This document shows, in pieces, positions 57,213 through 64,000 of a stretch of DNA of 64,000 nt. The position numbers and the translations under genes are program-made. The stretch's first letter is position 1; each line of letters opens with the position of its first letter. The stretch spans positions 30,765,599 to 30,829,598 of the forward strand of contig CM055097.1 of the NCBI GenBank assembly GCA_029204225.1, in the 5' to 3' direction. Source of the stretch: Diphasiastrum complanatum (lineage: Eukaryota > Streptophyta > Lycopodiopsida > Lycopodiales > Lycopodiaceae). The notes beneath the pieces were generated by a model, which worked only from the letters and a program-made list of their open reading frames with translations, was not told the DNA's origin and made no database searches.

Positions 57213-57597
57213 CTGCAAACTGCATGGCGTCATCATGGAGTAGTGCATACATGTCCTCCACCTCCTGTGACCTTGGTGGTAGGTCTGGAACCTTCGTCAC
57301 ATCAATGTCATATGGATTTACCTACAGTATGTAGACAGTAGAACAACACATTTAGAATGTCACTAAGGATTCAAATTTCAATGTTCCAACACAATTGCAA
57401 CTATCAAATTACAATTTACCTGCATAGGTTCCCTTCCCCTCTTCAACTTCTTCAGAAGCCGCAGATTGGCGTGCACATACACCAACCTGTCTAATTGTGC
57501 AACATTGAGCTTGTTCCTCCTCTTCGTATGAATCAGAGAGAACAAACTCCAATTCCTCTCACATGCACTCGATGCGCAATCCTGTGAGAGAATGCGT
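57213..57597 (-). pseudogene. hAT transposase C-terminal exons
   Basis: On the minus strand, from about 57597, AIRILSQDCASSACERNWSL and HTKRRNKLNVAQLDRLVYVH form the hAT dimerisation domain. A donor after CAG (57420) and an acceptor at 57322 define a 98-bp intron, after which VNPYDIDVTKVPDLPP and ALLHDDAMQFAG continue in phase to a further donor at 57213-57211. The lineage (SACERNWS..HTKKRN) differs from the TTF-type hAT at 45-47 kb. Upstream it is joined in frame to gypsy RNase H sequence. Nonfunctional remnant. Confidence 0.82.
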
Positions 57598-58372
57598 ATG
57601 GCGAGCTTCGGCGCTGTAGTTACACAGTATTTGAGGTTCTCAAAACTCTGATTCAACTCTTCAGTCCATGTAACCGGAGGACTGAATTTACTGTGCTCTC
57701 TTAGCCCCCCTGAGGACATTCGTCAAGGCCAATGCAATTAATGCATAGTTCAAGATGAATCGATGAAAAAACCTCGTAAAGCTCAAAAAAGACTTAACCT
57801 CCCAGATGGTTTTAGGGATAGGCCATTCACGTACTTGTCGGACTTTATTTGGGTCAATTTCCAACCCGCGGTCTGAAATAATGTGACCAAGGTATAACAA
57901 CCTTTTCTGGAAGAACACACATTTGGACTCCTTGGCAAAAAGCTTCTCCTATCTAAGTAACTTTAAGATAGTCCTGAAATGCTCCTCATGCTCCTCCAAG
58001 GTCTTATTGTAGATGAGAATATCATCCAAGTAGACTATTACGAACTTTCCCAGATATGGACGAAGAAGATCGTTCATCATCTACTGGAAGGTCGTTGGAG
58101 CATTTGTCAAGCCAAATGTTAAAACCAAAAAAGTCATAATGGCCGTACCTAGTTCTAAACCCGGTTTTTTCAATATCCTTAGTTTTTATGCGAATCTGAT
58201 GATACTTAGATCTCAAATCGATTTTGGTGAAGTACTTTGCACCATGCAATCGATCAACCAGTTCATCCATTCGCGACAAAGGATAACGGTTTTTAATCGT
58301 TAACTTATTCAACTTTTTAAAGTCCACACAAAGATGAGTACCTCCGTCTTTTTTATCAACAAGGAGCACAGG
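57598..58372 (-). pseudogene. Gypsy RT and RNase H start, minus strand
   Basis: The minus-strand RT opens (58369-58022) with [40 protein letters not shown] and [16 protein letters not shown]. After a frame change come [10 protein letters not shown] and [14 protein letters not shown] near 58020. 57918-57688 gives the connection region (RLLYLGHIISDRGLEIDPNK, FLSFTRFFHRFI). A G-run (57711-57716 on the plus strand as C/T complement) marks another frameshift before FSPPVTWTEELNQSFENLKY, the RNase H entry. There it joins hAT sequence. The rest of RNase H and integrase are absent. Confidence 0.87.
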
Positions 58373-58378
58373 TGCCCC

Positions 58379-60195
58379 CTAGGGAGATTTACTAGGCCTA
58401 ACATGGCCCATCTTTAGGTAATTTTGCAGTTGCCTATAAACTTCATCCTCTTCAGTAGTACTCATCCTATATGGATACAAGGATATAGGAGAACTACCAA
58501 GAATCAGTTTAATACCATGGTCAACACCCCTAGAGGGGGGAAGACCCTCAGGAAGCTGCTCAGGAAACACATCGTTAAATTCTTGCCTAAGTTTCCCAAA
58601 AATTTCACCTTCTGGTGAGTTTTCTTGCTTTAGGTTATTAGACATTAGTTCCATTTGGAGATCGTAAAATTGCAAACTACGTTCTTCATGGTAAGTAAAA
58701 TCTTTTAACGAGCATAAATAAGAATTGCAATCAACAATATCTATACATTTAACAATTTCCAAAGCAGAAAGCGTATACGGAGTAGAAATATCAACATTTC
58801 CATTCAATTCTATGAGTGAGCCGTTATGCAAGAACGATAAAGTGTGTGTTACATAGTTTTTCTTCATAGACTCGTTCCTCTCATAGAACCACTCCTTACC
58901 AAGTATAACATCTACCCTGTCTAGATTCATAATATGAAAGTCTAAACTATCTTCATAGGCTTGAATCTCAATTGGTAGACTATCCGGTCCCATACTTGGC
59001 TTTCTGCACCAGTTGCCAGCTTCACTGTGTATCGGTGGTCACTTTGCCTTGTTTCCACCTTTAGCTTCTGCACAAATTAGCGTTAATAAAATTATGTGTG
59101 GAACCATCGTCAAATAAAACAGTTTTGGCTTGACCACCCACAACCCCCTTCATCTGAATGAGGTCATGAGGGCCAAAAACAATCGTGTTAAAACAACAAT
59201 GCTCACACACAGAATTACCAGCAAAGGAAAGATTTACACAAGATATGCTAGAGTTACCTGGCATCTTAAAAGATGCCCCTTTAGCTTTCCGTTTCTTTGG
59301 ACATTCCTTCGCGACATGACCTGGTTCCATGCAGTTAAAGCATGGATTGTCGCTTCTGGCTTTCAGAAAGGTTTCCTGGTCCAAGGTAGATCTTTTCTTC
59401 GACTTACCTGAACTTGAAGCCCCATCCTTTGCCTTATCTTTTTATTTCTTTGGAAAGAAAGGCTTCTTACCCTTTACGTCGGGCAAGACACCAGTCTCAG
59501 CCTTACCCATCATACGAGTATCATTGTAGATCCTGGCGAAGCGAACAACATCCTCGAGGGTAAGAGGTTGGTTCCTCCTAACCTCTAGTTGGTAGTCTCT
59601 TGGCAACCCAAGTATAAAATGCAACTTTTCTAAAACAGGATCTATTCTAGTTGCAAAACGAGAATAGACTACCTGAAACTCTTGTAAATACTGATCCTGG
59701 GGCCGGTTCCCCATATGGATCGTTGCATACTGATAGTAAAATTCAAAATCATCAAGAATAGGAAGGAAGGCCGCCTTAAAGGCCTTACCAAAATCCTCCC
59801 AATTTCTAGGAACTTTAGGCTTACCCCTCAAATCTTGCCACCAGGTAAATGCTTTACCTCGCAGGTACATGACGACGAGATTGATCTTGTTGTCCTCGGA
59901 TGAATCGTGCATGGAAAAGTGCGAATTCCATCGATCCAGCCATTGCAAGACCGCCTCCGGGGTTCTATCCTTCTTTTCCCCAACAAAAACTTCAGGAGTG
60001 AACAAGGGTTGATGCACCAATTGCCTTAGCTACGTCAATTCCTTGAGATCCTACTGATCCCGACTGTGTCTAGCTTGCATATCCACAATCTGTTGCTGTA
60101 GATTGTTAATTGCCAGCATCAAGGCATCAGGGTCTAAGACAGAGGCAGGTACTCTAGTAGGGGACATAGGCTGTGTGGTAGGAGTAGGCTCCATT
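58379..60195 (-). pseudogene. Gypsy gag, protease and pre-RT region, minus strand
   Basis: The gag frame starts at ATG 60195 (MEPTPTTQPMSP), with stops near 60050, and continues in 60020-59442: VLQWLDRWNSHFSMHD, MYLRGKAFTWWQDLRG, FGKAFKAAFLPI, LEKLHFILGLPRDYQ. The knuckle is CFNCMEPGHVAKEC (about 59343-59305). The protease site reads VLFDDGSTHNFI, where family members usually have DSGATH. 58993-58379 encodes LDRVDVILGKEWF and the pre-RT EFNDVFPEQLPEGLPPSR. Breaks occur near 59440, 59060 and 58379. Chromovirus-like in style, related to the fragment at 7.0-8.1 kb. Confidence 0.88.
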
Positions 60196-61215
60196 TTTAC
60201 AAAAAGAAGAGAGGTGAATTAAGAAGAGATGATAGAAGAGAATCAAAAGCTACTCAAGGAAGGTAGATACAAGGCTACTCTTGCTGTCTCTTCACAAATC
60301 AAATGGTATTGTCCATGGCTGCCAAGAGGAATAAGAGAGAGCAAGGAGACGGATGCACCACCCCTCTTTTCACAAAAAACAGATGCATGGGAGAGGTATG
60401 CGTCCCTCTCCATGCCATCCTACTGTGGCCTTACCCTGCCACCTAGCTTCCACCTCAGCCTACTGGCCAACTCCTGGCAACCAGCCAGGTGGCTTACAGC
60501 CCCCTCCCCCCCTTCTATTTCTTGTTTTTCTTCAACCTGTCCATCGTTGGTAGATAGGGACAGGAAGAAGAAAACTTGCCTAGATTTTCAGGGAGGGCCC
60601 CGATTTCTCCAGTAAGGAATCTGGAAGGCATCGCTACTGCAGGGTGCTACCAGCTGCCACCTCACTTGGCCCAAAAGATGCCACGTGGCAGATTTGCCAA
60701 CTGTTTTTTGGCAACCCCTGCTGGTCAAACAGCAATGGAAAAAGTTCACGTTTTTGTTCATTGCTGAGGAGGGCCCATCGTGACTAGAAACCCACATATT
60801 CCTGAGCGGATTTTCACTAGGAAGGACTGCCACTTGCCCTACCCTGGACGTGCCACGTGGCAGGGCTTCCACGGGCCCCAAATTGTTTTTCTTAAAACTT
60901 TTTTTTTTTTCAATTTTGGTTGAAAAACAGTGGAAGGCAAACCCTAAGGAGTACATAAAAAATGCATTTCAAATCCAATTCGAAATCCGTCAGAAGCAAC
61001 GTAAATTACAAAAAAACCACTTCGGATCAACGCACCTGCTTTCAGCATGCAGTGGCTAAGTGCCGGTTAACCACAAGAGACCGAACGATTCACGTTCCGC
61101 CCCGCCGTAGGACCTAATCCGGGTCCACCCACCGTGCCTTGGCCTGTGACCATATCAAGCTGGATCCGACCTCCATCCTAGACGACGTCCCATACCACCG
61201 CCTAGGCTCTTAGCC
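60196..61215 (-). mobile_element. Probable gypsy leader and 5' LTR region; no gene
   Basis: Sequence upstream of the minus-strand gypsy gag. It is GC-richer than its surroundings, with repeated GCCACGTGGCAG-type segments (about 60690 and 60848) and T-runs. A GC-rich block at 61080-61200 (CGTTCCGCCCCGCCGTAGG, GGGTCCACCCACCGTGCC) resembles no coding family. No second LTR copy is present for comparison and no certain PBS was found. Confidence 0.4.
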
Positions 61216-61217
61216 AA

Positions 61218-63500
61218 ACACAGTTGACGATATTCCAGAAGGACAACTGTTTATTTCATTAAACAGAAATTAGAGGCTTTCATCAAATTCAGACAATTCA
61301 AAGAGCATGTTGAGAATCAAACTGGCAAACGAATCAAAGCATCGAGGTCAGATAACAGGGAAGAATACATCTCCACCGAATTCAAGGAGTATTGCCTTAA
61401 CAACGACATTGAGCAACAATACATTACTTCCTATTCGCCTCAGTCAAATGGTCTTGCTGAGAGAAAGAACAGAACCTTAGTTGAATCGGCAAAGTGCATG
61501 TTATCACATGCTACACTTCCGAAGTCCTTCTCGGCTGAAGCTATTTCAACAGCAACCTATATTCAGAACAAATGTCCTACTAAAGGTCTCTCAGACAAAA
61601 CACCATTCGAAGTTTGGACAGGTACCAAACCTTCTTTATCAAACCTACGAGTTTTTGGATGTACTGCTTTTGCGCAGATACCTCGTGATCTCAGGAAGAA
61701 GCTCGACTTCCAGAGTATCAAATGTATTTTCATTAGCTACACTACTTCAGATCAAGCCTGCAAGGTGTTCAATTCCATCGAGTCGAAGATATTCACTAGC
61801 CGGGATGTCATCTTCAAAGAAGATCAGTTTCAAGACCTCAAAGGAAAAGGCAGTTCCCATGTAGCCGACCTTTCAGATTCTCCTGACACATTGAACTTTC
61901 CAGTTCCTCAGTTGACTATTCCCATTGAAGGTCCAAGCTCTTCTACTTTTGACGAACAACAAATCAACGACGAATCAGAAGATGATGATGTTGCAGTTCA
62001 GCAACTTTCGTATGATGGAAATGATCAACTTCCTCTATTACCCAGAAGATCTTCAAGAGCAAGCAAACCACCTAACCGGTATATCGACAAGTCTGCAGCC
62101 TACCTTGTTCAGGAACTGACGTCTGTCCAAGAGGCACTGAGTCAGCCTGATTCAGATCTTGGAAAGAAGCTATGGATAAAGAGTATTCATCTCGTATCAA
62201 GAACCAGACATGGACAATTGTCGAATTACCTGCTAGCAAAAACATAGTTGATTGCAAATGGATTTTCAAAGTCAAGTACAATGCAGATGGAAGCATCAAC
62301 AGGAGAAAGACATGACTTGTCGCCAGAGGATTTTCTCAGGTATACAACGTCGATTACACTGAGACCTTCAGTCCAGTAGTCAAGCATTCTTCTATTCGAC
62401 TTTTGCTATCATTTGGCGCTGCAGCAGATTTGGAAATACATCAAATGGATGTACAAACAACATATCTCAATGGAGTTATCGAAGAAGATATTTACATGGT
62501 GCAACCCGAAGGTTATATTATCGAGGGTAAACACAATCATGTGTGTAAACTCCATAAGGCACTTTATGGCTTGAAGCAATCTGCTCGAGCATGGTTTCAA
62601 AGGATCAATACTTTCCTTATTGATCACGGCTACACACCTAGCTCTTCAGATTCAAATGTTTACTTCAAAGCAGTGCAGCAGTCTTTTATCATTATCACTT
62701 TATATGTGGATGATACATTGCTTTTCAGCAATAATACTGATAAAAAAGGCCAAGACAATGCCATCTTCCGAATTCGACATGACCGATCTGGGCGAAGCTC
62801 ATTTCTGCCTTGGTATACAAATCCACAGAGACAGGAAACTTGGTCTACATTACACAACAGAGGTACATCTACAACATGTTAGTCAGATATAATCTGATTA
62901 ATTGCAAGTTAGCTCTCTCACTGATGGAACCAGGTCTCAAATTGTCAAAGGACCAGTGTCCCCAAACAATTCATGAGAAGCAGCAAATGCGTGAGTATCC
63001 TTACCATTCTATTATAGGATCTCTTATGTACGCCATGATCTGTACTAGGCCACACATAGCTTTTGCAGTCAGCTCTCTCAATTAGTTTGTGACTAATCCT
63101 GGTGTAACACATTGGAAAGCTCTTATCAGAGTCATGAGATATCTTCGAGCTACTATGGACTTTTGCATTTGTTATGGAGCAGTCGGCAACGACAAACTCA
63201 ATTTACTCAGTGGTTACACAGATGCAAGTTGGGCAGGAGACGTAGACACTCGTAAATCCACTTCAGGATTTACATTTTTCCTCAACAGTTGTCCAATTTC
63301 CTGGAACAGTCGCAAGCAATTTTCAATAGCTCTATCTTCCACTGAATCAGAGTATATCGCAGCCTCTCAAGCTACAAAGGAAGCAATTTGGTTGAGGAAC
63401 TTACTCTCAGATATCGGTCTGAATCAATATGCTTCGACGACATTATTTTGTGATAATCAAAGTGCCATTGTTTTATCAGCCAACCCCGCATCAACACTGT
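61218..63500 (+). mobile_element. Ty1/copia family A copy 2: integrase, RT, RNase H
   Basis: Plus-strand copia. Integrase begins abruptly near 61218 at the DDYSRRTTVYF region (with a 1-base loss) and continues: RSDNREEYISTEFKEYCLNN, YSPQSNGLAERKNRTL, LRVFGCTAFAQIPRDL. A linker (61870-62220) precedes RT: DVQTTYLNGVIEEDIYM, KALYGLKQSARAWF, ITLYVDDTLLFSNN. RNase H spans 63089-63502: TDASWAGDVDTRKSTSGF, STESEYIAASQATKEAIWL, LFCDNQSAIVL. The frame breaks near 62246, 62740 and 63086. It stops before the SKHIEI/FTKAL end, joining LTR-like sequence at about 63500. It is the better-preserved sibling of the copy at 15028-17123. Confidence 0.9.
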
Positions 63501-63509
63501 GAATTGTGA

Positions 63510-64000
63510 AGGAGTTGAGTGTTATTACACGACGCTTCCTGCGCTCTTATCAAGCAGATCATTCATAATCAGAAAGTATTGTTGTTAGCTCTCTATCAAG
63601 CTTTCAAGCTTGAACTCTCTTGAGTATTCTAACTCAGTCTTTTAGAGATTTATTTTAGAGTTGCTATAGCGCTACTGCTATTCAGTAGAGCTGCTTATTA
63701 TCAGACTTATTCTCAGTTACTCAGAGACAGCTTAGAGTGCGCGGTTTCTATCCGCTATTGTTTTGCGCTCATTAGCATCTGATTTTGTTTTTCTGAATCG
63801 ATACTATCTTCTTATTGCGTTCAGTATATGTCAGAATGCATGCATCTCTGTATTGCTTTTGTAACTGATAGAAATTGTCTGAGAATTCAATACTTTATGT
63901 TTGGCTACATAATCACTTAGTATCTAGCGATTTCAAAGTTAGTTGCTAAAGATTGACTGTGATTTTTATCACTACTGCTTTTTGTTCAATTTTTGATAGG
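63510..64000 (+). mobile_element. LTR-like sequence following copia family A copy 2 (runs off window)
   Basis: It follows GAAGGAGTTGAG, a possible polypurine tract, with TGTTATTACACG as a possible start. The part from about 63640 to 63870 resembles the R/U5 portion of the LTR at 6464-7010, including GAATCGAT..ATCTTCTTATTG and TATGTCAGAAT. It differs from the 3' LTR of copy 1 (17124), so a junction between elements probably lies near 63500. Confidence 0.55.

Larger units (their letters stand above)
52457..64000 (+). other. Apparent third intron of the PAT1-like gene, filled with transposons
   Basis: From the GTATGTGT donor at 52457 to the window end no PAT1 exon was recognised; the expected continuation after DDLASSFMK (usually LNR or LNK) is not visible. 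The first kilobase is AT-rich and unannotated, then nested elements on both strands follow. Alternatively the gene could be truncated here by rearrangement. Confidence 0.55.

Noticed and set aside
60229-60956. ORFs of 120-128 codons on both strands in the GC-richer leader region
   Set aside because: They overlap each other on opposite strands, have no domains, and sit where a gypsy leader/LTR is expected.

Overview
The window is nuclear DNA from a land plant with a large, repeat-rich genome. The evidence is two host genes with canonical GT..AG introns and plant-specific protein signatures, Ty1/copia and Ty3/gypsy LTR retrotransposons, hAT transposase relics, and copia primer-binding sites matching the usual plant initiator-Met motif (TGGTATCAGAGC). 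The sequence does not fix the species. The retroelement density, and an intron of at least 11.5 kb packed with elements, would suit a fern, lycophyte or gymnosperm; that is inference.

Host genes. At the left edge, on the minus strand, are the first four coding exons of a LEUNIG/LEUNIG_HOMOLOG-type Groucho/TLE-like corepressor (941 down to 1, continuing off the window). Its three small introns are all resolved, and it carries a LisH/LUFS domain followed by a glutamine-rich tract. At 51.5-52.5 kb, on the plus strand, are the first three coding exons of a PAT1-type mRNA-decapping activator. The rest of that gene is not seen, so everything from 52457 to the window end appears to be its third intron. 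Between them lie a degraded fragment resembling the N-terminus of RF298/MIP1-like RING E3 ligases (about 42.0-42.5 kb, minus) and a candidate first exon encoding a signal peptide (41279-41350, minus).

Transposon landscape. 3.6-8.9 kb: broken minus-strand gypsy and copia pieces around a plus-strand copia 3' end with its LTR. 9-14.3 kb: a minus-strand copia element with gag, protease, integrase, RT and RNase H all recognisable but frameshifted. 15.0-17.5 kb and 61.2-64 kb: two sibling copies of one plus-strand copia family. 18.1-28.9 kb: a plus-strand gypsy element with gag, protease, RT, RNase H and integrase, followed by two related 25-bp minisatellites and a long extra ORF of unknown function. 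It is interrupted by what looks like a solo LTR at about 20.0-20.8 kb. 29.3-30.6 kb: a copia fragment. 31.6-36.2 kb: a structurally clear non-autonomous copia element with LTRs, PBS and polypurine tract, a gag N-terminus joined to unrelated sequence, and no pol. 44.9-47.3 kb: a decayed hAT transposase with a TTF-type zinc finger. 53.5-60.2 kb: nested copia, hAT and gypsy pieces inside the PAT1 intron.

No rRNA, tRNA, CRISPR or bacterial-type operon was seen. None of the mobile-element coding regions looks fully intact. The most interesting items are the pol-less copia element with novel internal ORFs, the gypsy element with its extra ORF and minisatellites, the in-frame joins between unrelated transposon domains, the recurrent CACATGTG/CACGTG dyads in LTR-like sequences, and the TE-filled PAT1 intron. 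Functions and relationships come from motif recognition by eye; no database search was run.
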